From Paracoccaceae bacterium (GTDB lineage: Bacteria > Pseudomonadota > Alphaproteobacteria > Rhizobiales > Stappiaceae): DNA of 58,787 nt. Numbering within the stretch: position 1 is the first letter of the stretch; the number at the start of each line of letters is the position of its first letter. The stretch is from assembly GCA_002709505.1 (NCBI GenBank), contig PARB01000090.1, forward strand, positions 1-58,787, written 5' to 3'. The position numbers and the translations under genes are program-made. Positions 51,045-58,787 of the stretch are shown here, one piece after another. Below the pieces are notes generated by a model. It saw only the letters and a list, made by a program, of their open reading frames with translations. It was not told where the DNA came from and made no database searches.

Positions 51045-52862
51045 ATGCGGAAATTGACAGACTGGCTTGCCTTTTTGCTGACCCGCAACGGCGTCGTTGC
51101 AGCCGTCCTTGTGGTCGGCATCGCCGGAATTGCGGTCGCCGAGCGCTATGTGTCGACTCTTCCGATGGCGTTGTTCATCGCGCTTTCGATCGGCTGCCTG
51201 ATGGCCGTTCTTTCCGGCCGCCTTCTGACGTCGGTGTATGCGTCGATCGGCTTGATCGCGGTGATCGCGTTCGTTTCCTATGCAAAGATGAAATGGATGT
51301 CGGTCGCGCCAAATGTCGTCGATCTCTATTTCCTCGCATTCGACCCCGGCACGCTGCAATTCCTGTCCGGGTCGTTTCTTCCCTATCTGATCGTGTTCGC
51401 GGGCCTTTTGCTCTCCACGCTGGTCGCGGTCCTGATCCTGCGCCGGCGCGAGACCGGGTCCGCCCGCATCCGCCTGCGCGCCCTTGCCCTATTTCCGCTG
51501 GCCGTCGCCGCCGCAGTGCTTTCGCAACCGCGCGACTTCAAGGGCGTGGAAGACCTGATGCGCTATCGCTACGTGACCTCCTTCTTCTCCTCGCTCCGCA
51601 ATCTGGGCCATCTTGGCGAGGAGGTGCCGTTGCTGGCGCATCTGGAGGCCGAAACCGAGGGCGCGACGCCGTCCTCCGCCTTGTGCCATGTCAACGGACA
51701 GGCGCCGGATCTGATGGTGGTCCAGTCGGAGTCTGTTGTCCTGCCGACCCAGGTTCTGGGCGACGACACGCCGGCCGAGCTGGTCCGCGGCTTCGGCGGG
51801 ATGGACGGACGCTCGCGCGCCCTCAGGGTGGAAACCTTTGCAGGGTACACCTGGGTCACGACGGCCGGTTTCAACACGAGCCTTCCGATCTCCGATCTGG
51901 GCTGGCTGAAGAACTATTCGAACTTCGTTCTGGAGGGACGGGTCGAAAACGCCCTGGCGCGGAGCCTCAAGCGCTGCGGCTATCGGACGGTCTATGTCAC
52001 GCCGCTGCCCTACTCCTTCGTGAACGAGGGCGCCTTCGGCCGGTCGATCGGCTTCGACACGGTGATCGACCAGGCGATGCTTGAGGCGCCCAGTGCGCAC
52101 CAGAGCGATGCATTCTACTACGACAAGGTTCTTGAGACGCTCAGCCGCCTGCGAGCGGAAGACGACGGACCGTTGTTCCTGTTCGTCTTGACGATGTCGG
52201 CGCATTCGCCCTGGGACTATCCGCTGCACCCCGATGCCGCCTGGTCGGGAGAGCCCTTTTCCGACGACGGGTCCGTCGCGGAGTATTTCCGCCGTGTGGC
52301 CAGAAGCCGGGAAGATCTTGCCGCGTTCTGGCAGAAGTTGAAGGACCAGGCGTCGGAGCGGCCCGTTGCGCTTCTGGAGTATGGCGACCATCAGCCGAGC
52401 CTTCTGCGGTCCCACTGGGAGATGCGCGAAGGGGCCAACACGCTCGCATCGCCAACCTCACCGGCCTATCTCACCTATTATCAGGTCCTTACCGAGGGCG
52501 TGACGCAGGCATCTCGTGTCCCGACCTTCGAGGCCATGGATGTCCAGTATCTGGCCCCGACGCTCCTGGAGGCGGCCGGACTGAGGCTGTCGCCCGTGTA
52601 TGACTATCTTCTCGGCATGCGCGATGCCTGCGCCGGCCGCTTTGCGGAGTGCAGCTTTGCCGGGATCAAGAAGGGGTATTTTGCCTGCCGACAAAATCCC
52701 GGTGCGTGCGAGACGACACTGCAAACCGCGATGGCGCGCGCCGCCGGCACCGGGGACGCGGAGACCCTGGAAAGCCGCGTTGCCGAGGCGGCCCGGCAGC
52801 ACGGCCCGCGCCGGGCGGAACGGCCCGCCCTGCCTTCAGGCGGCACCGGGGCGCGGCCATGA
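51045..52862 (+). CDS. Sulfatase-fold phospholipid head-group transferase (LTA-synthase/CgmB-like)
   Basis: A 605-residue inner-membrane enzyme with about five N-terminal helices (residues 15-185) and a periplasmic alkaline-phosphatase/sulfatase domain. PDLMVVQSESVVLP is the metal-binding start; ETFAGYTWVTTAGFN probably supplies the Thr nucleophile; MSAHSPWDYPLHP and LEYGDHQPSLL carry further metal ligands. Such enzymes move phosphoglycerol or phosphoethanolamine from phospholipid to a periplasmic glycan. GAGGA precedes the ATG by 8 nt. It overlaps a GDPD-like gene and is divergent from dgkA, fitting a phosphoglycerol transferase such as rhizobial CgmB. Confidence 0.85.
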   Translation: MRKLTDWLAFLLTRNGVVAAVLVVGIAGIAVAERYVSTLPMALFIALSIGCLMAVLSGRLLTSVYASIGLIAVIAFVSYAKMKWMSVAPNVVDLYFLAFDPGTLQFLSGSFLPYLIVFAGLLLSTLVAVLILRRRETGSARIRLRALALFPLAVAAAVLSQPRDFKGVEDLMRYRYVTSFFSSLRNLGHLGEEVPLLAHLEAETEGATPSSALCHVNGQAPDLMVVQSESVVLPTQVLGDDTPAELVRGFGGMDGRSRALRVETFAGYTWVTTAGFNTSLPISDLGWLKNYSNFVLEGRVENALARSLKRCGYRTVYVTPLPYSFVNEGAFGRSIGFDTVIDQAMLEAPSAHQSDAFYYDKVLETLSRLRAEDDGPLFLFVLTMSAHSPWDYPLHPDAAWSGEPFSDDGSVAEYFRRVARSREDLAAFWQKLKDQASERPVALLEYGDHQPSLLRSHWEMREGANTLASPTSPAYLTYYQVLTEGVTQASRVPTFEAMDVQYLAPTLLEAAGLRLSPVYDYLLGMRDACAGRFAECSFAGIKKGYFACRQNPGACETTLQTAMARAAGTGDAETLESRVAEAARQHGPRRAERPALPSGGTGARP

Positions 52863-53695
52863 AGGCGGAGGCGCACGGGCGTCCCGCACCGCGTGGTGGG
52901 TGGGGGCGCAAGGTCCTTCGGCGCGGCCTCGTGGGAAGCGCGGTCGCCTTCGGTCTCGCGGCCGGGCTGGCGCTGTTGCTTCATGCGCCCGTCACGCGGC
53001 TTCGTCTTCCGCTGGCAGATACGCTCGACGCGCCCCGTCCGCTTGTCTGGGGGCACAGGGCGAATGGTGGTCGCGGGGCGATGGAGAACAGTCCGCAGGC
53101 CGTGGAGATCGCGGCGCGCGAGAACTTCGACGGGGTCGAACTCGACGTGTTCTATCTGGCCGATGGCGACGGGCTGGTCGTCGCCCATGACGACCCGCGG
53201 GTCGAAGGCGCGGCACCGGGCATTCCGATCGACCGGTTCCGCTTCCCCAGCGCCATGCGGCTTTGGCTCGACGCCAAGAATATCGGCGAATTGAGCGACG
53301 CCGACCTTCACAGCTTCGCGCAGGCCCTGGAAGGGCAGGGGCTTCTCGACCGCAGCTTCGTGGAAAGCAGGGATCTGCAGGCCTTGCAGCGTTTGTCGAA
53401 GGAGGGACTGCGGACCATTCACTGGCTGGCCGGATGGACGCTCGAGCTTCTGCCGGTGCTCAAGTTCCACTACGCGATGTCGGGGATCGACGGGGTAAGC
53501 GTCGACTACCGGTTTGCGCACAAGGTCACACCGCATTTCGAGGGCCGCGGGATCTTCACCTTCACGGTGAACGGCCCCGCCGATATTGCCCGCCTGTGCG
53601 CATCCGACGCGATTGCGGTCATCCTGACGGATCTGCCGAACCGGCGCGCCGCCTGTCCGGAGACGCGCCGTCCCCGCACGGAAAAGACGCCGTGA
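52859..53695 (+). CDS. Glycerophosphodiester phosphodiesterase-like protein, membrane anchored
   Basis: A 278-residue protein with one N-terminal membrane helix (about 23-43) and a GDPD-type TIM-barrel domain. The catalytic pattern is present: H66-R67 (WGHRANGG), E76-N77 (MENSPQAVE), E94 and D96 (GVELDVFYL) and H110-D111 (VVAHDD). The substitution of Ala for Gly after HR is a small departure. ATG shares its A and TG with the preceding TGA stop (ATGA overlap), so translation is coupled to the transferase. It might trim or recycle glycerophospho-substituents in the periplasm. Confidence 0.85.
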   Translation: MKAEAHGRPAPRGGWGRKVLRRGLVGSAVAFGLAAGLALLLHAPVTRLRLPLADTLDAPRPLVWGHRANGGRGAMENSPQAVEIAARENFDGVELDVFYLADGDGLVVAHDDPRVEGAAPGIPIDRFRFPSAMRLWLDAKNIGELSDADLHSFAQALEGQGLLDRSFVESRDLQALQRLSKEGLRTIHWLAGWTLELLPVLKFHYAMSGIDGVSVDYRFAHKVTPHFEGRGIFTFTVNGPADIARLCASDAIAVILTDLPNRRAACPETRRPRTEKTP

Positions 53696-53813
53696 CGAAG
53701 CCGACGCATGCGGTGTTCCGGCGCAACTGTCGCAGCGTCGGCTGCCGACGTTGACAGTCGCCGGAGGCGGGTTGCATTCTGCCGGCCTTGGCATTTCTCG
53801 GGGGGAATGGTGC

Positions 53814-55073
53814 ATGTCGGCGATCGAACATGAAAACATCCACGCAACCGGTCGGATCCTCGACCGGTTCTTCACCGTCAACTGGGTGTTCAGCGCGCCG
53901 CGCGATCTTGTTTTCCTGATCGGCTCGGTGCTCGCCGGCTGGGCCGTTTTCGGCATCTATCTTCTGCTTGGCTGGAACATGATCCTGGTCTGGCTGATCT
54001 GGGTTATCGTTCTCGACACGCCGCATTTCTTCGCCACCTACAGCCGCACCTATCTCGACCGCCAGGCGCGGCAGGAAATGCGGCCGCTCCTGATCGCCTC
54101 GCTCGGCGTCTTCCTTGTCGGGCCGCTGGCGCTGGTGCTCTCCTATGGCCTGAATGCCGTTGGCGCGAGCTTCTACATGATCCCCTGGTCGCTGTTCCTC
54201 ATCGGGGTCAGCCTGTGGGCTTATTGGCACATCACCCGCCAGCATTACGGCATCCTGCGGCTTTATCACCGCAAGAACGGCGAATGGGGCACGCTCGACG
54301 CGCGCATCGATGCCTGGGTACTCTACGGCTGCCTGCTCATTCCCTTCCTGGCGCTGATCGCCCGTCATCCGAGCGCGCGCGGGCGCGTCGGCCTGCCGGA
54401 GGCTGTGCCGTGGCTGCCGGGCCTTGCCGAGGGGCAATCGGTCGTGTCCTATCTCGTGGCCCTGCGCTGGGAGCATATGATCGTGCTGGCGACGCTTGTG
54501 TGCGTCGCGGTCCTGCTGACCGTCTTCGTGGCGCGACAGGTCTACCGGATCGCCAATGGCGAGCGGATCGCCCTTCCCAAGCTTTTGTTCCTGAGCGCGG
54601 TCCTGCCGCTGCATCTTTACATGTGCTACTCGGACTACATGCTGGCGACCGGTCTTTTGACCTTCACGGTCATCGTCACGATCTATCACGACATCCAGTA
54701 TCTGGCGATCGTCTGGTTCTACAACCAGAACCGCTACGGCCAGGAGGCGCCGGAGGCCTCGAAACGGACCTTCGGCCTTGCCGCGGTCCTGTCGCGCAAT
54801 TTCCTCCTCTATCTCGGCTTCGCCATCGTCGCCGTGTCGCTGCCCGTCTGGGGGCTTGGCTGTCTCATCAACCGCATTCCGGTCTGTGCCTCCGGTCCGG
54901 CCTGGGGCACGGAGACCATTCTCGACACGACGACCTGGATCGCCTTCTACGTGATCCTCACCTCCGGCTTCCAGATGCACCACTATCTGCTCGACCAGTA
55001 CATCTGGCGGCCGGGCAAGGACCGGCGCCTGCGCGAGGACCTGAAGATCGAGGAGACCGGCGCGCCCGCCTGA
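53814..55073 (+). CDS. His-rich polytopic membrane protein of unknown function
   Basis: A 419-residue protein with about nine to ten membrane helices that I do not recognise. It has repeated His motifs near membrane faces: DTPHFFATYSRTYLDR (H71), YWHITRQHYGILRLYHRK (H139, H144, H152), LRWEHM (H221), TIYHDIQYLAIVWFYNQNRY (H292) and QMHHYLLDQYIWRP (H389, H390, with D394). The pattern recalls membrane di-metal oxygenases or desaturases but does not match their standard HxxxH/HxxHH boxes. It follows the GDPD-like gene by 118 bases on the same strand and may act on lipids or a glycan. A GGGGGA site precedes the ATG. Confidence 0.8.
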   Translation: MSAIEHENIHATGRILDRFFTVNWVFSAPRDLVFLIGSVLAGWAVFGIYLLLGWNMILVWLIWVIVLDTPHFFATYSRTYLDRQARQEMRPLLIASLGVFLVGPLALVLSYGLNAVGASFYMIPWSLFLIGVSLWAYWHITRQHYGILRLYHRKNGEWGTLDARIDAWVLYGCLLIPFLALIARHPSARGRVGLPEAVPWLPGLAEGQSVVSYLVALRWEHMIVLATLVCVAVLLTVFVARQVYRIANGERIALPKLLFLSAVLPLHLYMCYSDYMLATGLLTFTVIVTIYHDIQYLAIVWFYNQNRYGQEAPEASKRTFGLAAVLSRNFLLYLGFAIVAVSLPVWGLGCLINRIPVCASGPAWGTETILDTTTWIAFYVILTSGFQMHHYLLDQYIWRPGKDRRLREDLKIEETGAPA

Positions 55074-55091
55074 CGGTTGACGGACACGCCC

Positions 55092-55124
55092 CGCCCGCCC
55101 ACACGCCCCGCCGGTGGGCGGGCG
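55092..55124 (+). terminator. Hairpin after His-rich membrane protein gene
   Basis: Perfect 11-bp stem CGCCCGCCCAC/GTGGGCGGGCG with an 11-nt loop, starting 18 bases after the stop codon. The T-run is poor (ACCTTGTTG), so termination strength is uncertain. An AT-rich promoter-like patch for the next gene follows (TTGATATAAATCTAG). Confidence 0.65.
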
Positions 55125-55242
55125 ACCTTGTTGATATAAATCTAGAATTGCAAAGCCATTTAATTGCACCAATAAGTTCTTACATGAGGTCGGTCAAACC
55201 GTGTCCGCCGGGCACGGGCAACAGGCCTCATGGAGACCGCCG

Positions 55243-56145
55243 ATGCTATCCAGACACTCCGACCAGATGCAGCGCGCCGCGCAGGCGTTCGACGATCTGC
55301 TTGTCGCTGCGATCTTTCGCAAATGGGCCGCGATCGCGGCGGATACCGTGCGTCCGGGCCGAGACGCGCGGCTGCTCGACATTGCCTGCGGCACGGGCGT
55401 CCTGACCCGCGAGCTGGCCGCGCGGACCGGCGATCCCGCGCGCGTGACCGGGATCGATTCCAATGCGGCCATGCTGGATGTGGCCCGCCAGCTTGCCCCG
55501 CGCATCGACTGGCAACTGGCCGACGCGACGGCGCTGCCCTTCAAGGCGGGCAGTTTCGATCATGTGTTCTGCCAGTTCGGGCTGATGCTGTTTGACGATC
55601 CGGAGGCCGCGCTCGGCGAGATGTGGCGCGTCCTGCGTCCGGGCGGCCAGCTGACGGTACTGGTGTTCGACGAGCTGGACCGCAATCCGATCTACGAGGC
55701 GATTGCCGGGGTTTACGAGGAGTGGATCGGGCCGGCGCTGTCGGACTCCCTTCGTGCCGCCTTCTCGCTCGGACGCCGGCAGGACCTGGCCTCCCTGTTC
55801 GACCGGTCCGCAACGGCGCCCGCCCGCATCGAGGGCCGTCATATCCTGGCCGAATTCGCCTCCGTCGAGGCATTGGTCAATTCCGACGTGAAGGGATGGT
55901 TTCCCTTCTCCGGCATTGTCCTCAAGCAGGAGGTGATCGACGCGATCACCGCCGACATGACCCGGTGCCTTGCATCCCACGTTCAGGACGACGGGCGTGT
56001 GGTCTTCCGGATCGATGCCCATCTTGTGACCGTCGAGCGGCCGGCGACGGCGGTCCGGCGCGGGCGGCCGACCGGCGAGAATGTTTCGCCGAAGACCGTC
56101 TTTCCGGACACGGACACATCCGCGATCCGGCCCCTGATGAACTGA
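55243..56145 (+). CDS. SAM-dependent class I methyltransferase
   Basis: A 300-residue methyltransferase of the UbiE/Methyltransf_11 type. Motif I is LLDIACGTGVLTRELA (about 43-58), motif II around VTGIDSNAAMLDVARQ, and motif post-II LADATALPFKAGSFDHVFCQ. The C-terminal half is variable and probably sets the substrate. GGAGACC gives good spacing to ATG 55243. It has its own AT-rich promoter region and no obvious pathway partner, so the substrate (quinone, lipid or small molecule) cannot be assigned. Confidence 0.9.
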   Translation: MLSRHSDQMQRAAQAFDDLLVAAIFRKWAAIAADTVRPGRDARLLDIACGTGVLTRELAARTGDPARVTGIDSNAAMLDVARQLAPRIDWQLADATALPFKAGSFDHVFCQFGLMLFDDPEAALGEMWRVLRPGGQLTVLVFDELDRNPIYEAIAGVYEEWIGPALSDSLRAAFSLGRRQDLASLFDRSATAPARIEGRHILAEFASVEALVNSDVKGWFPFSGIVLKQEVIDAITADMTRCLASHVQDDGRVVFRIDAHLVTVERPATAVRRGRPTGENVSPKTVFPDTDTSAIRPLMN

Positions 56146-56321
56146 CGCGTCGCGGACAGTCGGGGCAGGTCGCACACACACGGCCGTGGCGCCAATCGGC
56201 GGCACGGCCGTTTTGCAACTGGATCCGCCGTCCCGGCGGTTGCGTCCCGGTCCTCGTCCGCGCCATGCTGGAGCCTGGCGTGTCGGACAGCGGGCCGGCG
56301 AAGCGGAAAGACGGCAGAGTA

Positions 56322-56744
56322 ATGAGCGATATCCACAACGGCAGGGCGGACCCGACTGACTACCGGCTGAGGCGTTTGCTGGAAGTCTATTACGATCTGA
56401 CCCTGCAGATGCAGGAGCGGCTCGGGGCGGGCGACGCGAATGATGTCCTGCTGCTCGTGCTTGTCGCCATCGGCGATTTGCGCGGTGCGCCCATGGATGC
56501 CGAACTGCTGGCGGAGAAGCTGGAAAGCTCGCGCTCGACCGTCGAGCGCCGCCTGAAACCCTATCTGGACCACGGCACGGTGCGCAAAGGACGGCGGGGA
56601 AAATCCGTCGTCTACCTCTTCGATACGAACGCCATGCCGCCGAGCGCGACCGGCGCGGGCGCGGACCCGAAAGCCGATGCGGACATGACGGTAGGAATGG
56701 TACGTACCCTGATGACCACGGTTTTCGACATTGCCACGGATTGA
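56322..56744 (+). CDS. Winged-helix-like regulator, tandem copy 1
   Basis: A 140-residue protein with a predicted winged helix: leading helices YRLRRLLEVYYDLTLQMQER, then AELLAEKLESSRSTVERRLK as the recognition helix region and GTVRKGRRGKSVVYLF as the wing. It aligns without gaps to the next gene over about 85 residues. The C-terminal tail is Ala/Asp-rich. There is no strong ribosome site; ATG 56264 would add about 19 residues. Composition is typical of the host genome. MarR-like fold is inferred; no target is known. Confidence 0.75.
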   Translation: MSDIHNGRADPTDYRLRRLLEVYYDLTLQMQERLGAGDANDVLLLVLVAIGDLRGAPMDAELLAEKLESSRSTVERRLKPYLDHGTVRKGRRGKSVVYLFDTNAMPPSATGAGADPKADADMTVGMVRTLMTTVFDIATD

Positions 56745-56913
56745 GCGTTGCAAGCGTATTCAGCCCAAAACATGTGGAAAACAATATTTTCCCACCGCTT
56801 TATGGCCTGTAACCTAACGGCAGCCGTGCGCCTGCGCGTTGCAAGCGGTTGAAACACACCGAAAACCACGCAACCTTCGTCATATTGACGAAGAAACGAG
56901 GGGGAGAGTTGGC

Positions 56914-57336
56914 GTGTCGACTCAGAACGACGAATTGCCGACTCAGGCGCATCGGATCCTGCGGCTCTACGAGATGTTTTTCAGCCTCATGTTCCGCTTC
57001 ATGGAAGAGTATGAGGTGGATGACCTTGGGCAACTCATGATCCTGACAACAATAGCCATCGCGAATGCCAACAAGGTTGATCCGGATTTGGAAACAATAT
57101 CTGAGGAAACCAATATCCCTTACTCTACAGCCCGTCGGAAGATCGAAAAAATGTGTTCGGAAGGCGTTCTGGATGTTCGTCGGGAGAATCAAAAACTTCT
57201 ATTTTCTATTTCGAAATCAATGAACTTTGCACATCCCGATCAAATTGAAGAAAATATTAATAAAAGATTTCAGGATGAAGTAATGGATATTGTCGTGAAG
57301 TCCTTGTCAGCAATAATACTGGAAAGAAAAAAGTAA
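56914..57336 (+). CDS. Winged-helix-like regulator, tandem copy 2 (AT-rich)
   Basis: A 140-residue protein, equal in length to copy 1 and similar to it: HRILRLYEMFFSLMFRFMEE, then ISEETNIPYSTARRKIEKMC as the HTH and GVLDVRRENQKLLFSI as the wing. The GTG start has GGGGAGAG upstream. The 3' half of the gene is strikingly AT-rich (AAAATATTAATAAAAG), unlike copy 1, which points to different age or origin of the two. Likely a DNA-binding regulator; ligand and target unknown. Confidence 0.78.
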   Translation: MSTQNDELPTQAHRILRLYEMFFSLMFRFMEEYEVDDLGQLMILTTIAIANANKVDPDLETISEETNIPYSTARRKIEKMCSEGVLDVRRENQKLLFSISKSMNFAHPDQIEENINKRFQDEVMDIVVKSLSAIILERKK

Positions 57337-57602
57337 AAGTCAAAATGAAAACGCATATTGATTGACCCGTTAAGGATTTGTTCACTATAAATTAGCCATA
57401 GTCGATGGCGAGTTCATCGAGGGTAGCGTAGCGAAGCAAGGCGGACCGGGTCCGCGCATCGTCGATCACCGCGATCTCAATCGCGAAATGGGCACAAACA
57501 AAAGTCGGTAACCGCCGGTGCCGCCGCAAGGCGTCTTGGCGGAACGGGATCCTGCGTCTCTGATTTCCGGGATCTTCCGACAAAAAAGACTAGGGGCTTC
57601 AC
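57337..57602. promoter_or_regulatory. Leader region of gcrA
   Basis: A 266-base gap. The first part is AT-rich (AAAATGAAAACGCATATTGA) and should hold the gcrA promoter. I looked for GANTC methylation sites, which CcrM/GcrA control would use, and found none here. Confidence 0.4.
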
Positions 57603-58148
57603 ATGGCTTGGACGACCGAACGCGAAGATCTTTTGAGGAAACTGTGGCTTCAGGGCCTGAGCGCCAGCCAGATCGCATATGTCATGGCGGGTGTTACCCG
57701 CAATGCGGTGATCGGCAAGGCGCATCGCATGGGCCTTCCGAAACGGTCTCCGGCCACGAGCCATCGTCCCAAGCAGCGCATTCAGCGTGGCAAGCCGTCG
57801 CTGGCTTGCGTCGGCGGCAAGCCGGCGGTGCGTGAAAGCCTGTCCGATGTCAGGCCCCGCAGCCGCTACGATCTCGATCTCGAGGCATCGGCCTTCGAGG
57901 CGGAACATTCCATCGTGTCGTCCGAGGACCGCGTCACGCTGATGACGCTGACCAGCAAGACCTGTAAGTGGCCGATCGGCGACCCGTCGGATGCGGACTT
58001 CCACTTCTGCAGCCGCGATGCCGACAACGGTCGCTCCTACTGCGAGTTCCACCATCGGCTTGCCTATCAGGGCATCCGCCGCCGGCGCAGCAGCGACGTT
58101 CAGCCGGAAATCAAGCGGATCGCGCCGCTGCGGGCCATCGCCGTCTGA
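57603..58148 (+). CDS. gcrA: GcrA cell cycle regulator
   Basis: A 181-residue global regulator specific to Alphaproteobacteria. The N-terminal HTH WTTEREDLLRKLWLQGLSAS and VTRNAVIGKAHRMGLP binds DNA at methylated GANTC sites; the C-terminal part with the Cys pattern TCKWPIGDPSDADFHFCSRD and SYCEFHHRLAYQ binds the sigma factor/RNA polymerase. It tunes replication and division genes, upstream of CtrA in the Caulobacter model. It is monocistronic and followed by three terminators in tandem. Confidence 0.96.
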   Translation: MAWTTEREDLLRKLWLQGLSASQIAYVMAGVTRNAVIGKAHRMGLPKRSPATSHRPKQRIQRGKPSLACVGGKPAVRESLSDVRPRSRYDLDLEASAFEAEHSIVSSEDRVTLMTLTSKTCKWPIGDPSDADFHFCSRDADNGRSYCEFHHRLAYQGIRRRRSSDVQPEIKRIAPLRAIAV

Positions 58149-58231
58149 GCGCAGTCACAACAAGTCGATCACAAAGCTACGGGTATTCGTCGTCTGGTCC
58201 TCCCTCCCAAGCAGTCGATGTTTGCCCCGGC

Positions 58232-58355
58232 GGGGCCGGTGTTCCGGCCCCGCCTTTTTATCTGCGCCCTGCCGGGCGCGGGGCCGGTGTTCCGGCCCCG
58301 CCTTTTTCTCTGCGCCCTGCCGGGCGCGGGGCCGGTGTTCCGGCCCCGCCTTTTT
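58232..58355 (+). terminator. Triplicated intrinsic terminator, 48-bp period
   Basis: Three exact copies of stem GGGGCCGG-tgtt-CCGGCCCC followed by GCC and TTTTT, starting at 58232, 58280 and 58328. The linkers (ATCTGCGCCCTGCCGGGCGC or a one-base variant) are also repeated, so the whole 48-bp unit was duplicated in tandem. T-runs occur only on the strand of gcrA, so the array terminates gcrA transcripts, not those of the convergent acyl-CoA dehydrogenase gene. Confidence 0.93.
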
Positions 58356-58387
58356 ATCTGCGCCTTCTGGCGGGTCCGGCGATCCGC

Positions 58388-58787
58388 TCAGACGGCCTTC
58401 ATCGCCTCGCGTGCAATGATCAGCCGCTGGATTTCCGAGGTTCCCTCGTAGATCGTGGTGATCCTTGCATCGCGGGCGAAGCGCTCCAGCGGATAGTCCT
58501 GGATGTAGCCGGCGCCGCCGTGAAGCTGCAGCGCGCTGTAGGTCGCGCGCTGGGCAGCCTCCGAGGAAAACAGCTTCGCCATCGAGGCCTCGCGGGCAAA
58601 GGGCTTGCCGGCATCCTTGAGCGCCGCCGCCTGCAGGATCAGCAGGCGCGCGGCTTCCAGCTCGGTTTCCCGATCCGCGATCATCCATTGCACGCCCTGC
58701 ATGTCGGCGATGGCGCGGCCGAACTGCCGGCGTTCCGCCACATAGGCCTTGGCCCGCTCCATCGCCGCGCGGGCGATGCCGAGCGCA
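58388..58787 (-). CDS. Acyl-CoA dehydrogenase, C-terminal part (5' end outside window)
   Basis: The last 132 residues of an FAD-dependent acyl-CoA dehydrogenase. The frame stays open to the window edge and reads ALGIARAAMERAKAYVAERR, the usual start of the C-terminal helical domain. Further hallmarks are ALQLHGGAGYIQDYPLERF and ITTIYEGTSEIQRLIIAR, where the Glu of YEGTSE is the catalytic base position of medium/short-chain enzymes. It oxidises an acyl-CoA to the enoyl-CoA. Which acyl chain is used cannot be told from this part. Confidence 0.95.
   Translation of the reverse strand, partial: ALGIARAAMERAKAYVAERRQFGRAIADMQGVQWMIADRETELEAARLLILQAAALKDAGKPFAREASMAKLFSSEAAQRATYSALQLHGGAGYIQDYPLERFARDARITTIYEGTSEIQRLIIAREAMKAV

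Noticed and set aside
57337-57602. CcrM methylation sites (GANTC) in the gcrA leader
   Set aside because: I searched this interval by eye and found none, so methylation control at this promoter is not supported.
58232-58355. CRISPR-like array
   Set aside because: The 48-bp units are contiguous repeats including the linkers, with no variable spacers; each unit is a hairpin plus T-run, i.e. a terminator.

Overview
The window is high-GC DNA from an alphaproteobacterium, most likely of the Hyphomicrobiales (Rhizobiales). Supporting evidence: a GcrA cell-cycle regulator, a PdhS-type cell-cycle kinase, two phasins, a cysG-DUF2849-cysI-cysH-DUF934 sulfur operon, a ThuE/ThuF-like sugar transporter, and a tRNA-His with a G1-U72 pair, A73 and no extra G at -1. 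A marine Stappia/Roseibium-like host is my guess only; no rRNA is present to test it. The layout looks chromosomal. I found no phage, insertion sequence, integrase or CRISPR array.

Region by region. 1-3.8 kb: left-truncated sugar ABC operon (permease, binding protein) divergent from a LacI-type repressor, with two identical operator palindromes between them. 4.0-6.0 kb: SCP-x-type thiolase and a haloacid dehalogenase, convergent. 6.5-12.1 kb: assimilatory sulfate reduction operon (siroheme synthase, DUF2849, sulfite reductase, APS reductase, DUF934) followed by ferredoxin-NADP reductase. 12.2-15.9 kb: Nudix hydrolase, quinone-oxidoreductase-like enzyme, lytic transglycosylase, exported MsrA. 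16.1-18.3 kb: aldehyde dehydrogenase plus SDR. 18.4-21.1 kb: sodium:alanine symporter and universal stress protein, divergent from an Lrp-type regulator. 21.1-23.9 kb: two-receiver diguanylate cyclase and a 3-oxoacid CoA-transferase pair. 24.1-26.2 kb: AsmA protein and a small membrane protein.

26.2-37.2 kb is a polyamine uptake and catabolism locus. potFGHI and a glutamylpolyamine-synthetase-like gene read leftward; a GntR/FCD regulator, a second glutamine-synthetase-like enzyme, a class III aminotransferase and a PuuB-like oxidase read rightward. The same GTGATCAC palindrome lies on both sides of the regulator, so one GntR protein probably controls both arms. 37.2-40.1 kb: ferric-iron ABC transporter genes (fbpA, fbpB) with an Irr-box-like dyad upstream. 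40.4-45.6 kb: threonine/serine-dehydratase-like enzyme and a 1394-residue PdhS-like kinase with long acidic linkers. 46-47.2 kb: two phasins. 47.5 kb: tRNA-His.

Immediately after the tRNA, 47.9-50.1 kb has visibly lower GC and carries a membrane diguanylate cyclase overlapping a gene for a periplasmic binding protein, a plausible ligand-to-c-di-GMP sensing pair. 50.4-55.1 kb looks like an envelope cassette: diacylglycerol kinase, a sulfatase-fold phospho-head-group transferase, a GDPD-like phosphodiesterase and an unrecognised His-rich polytopic membrane protein. The window ends with a methyltransferase, two tandem 140-residue winged-helix-like paralogues, gcrA, a triplicated intrinsic terminator and the C-terminal part of an acyl-CoA dehydrogenase. 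The best candidates for undescribed biology are the binding-protein/cyclase pair, the His-rich membrane protein with its cassette, the tandem regulators and the GntR-controlled polyamine locus.
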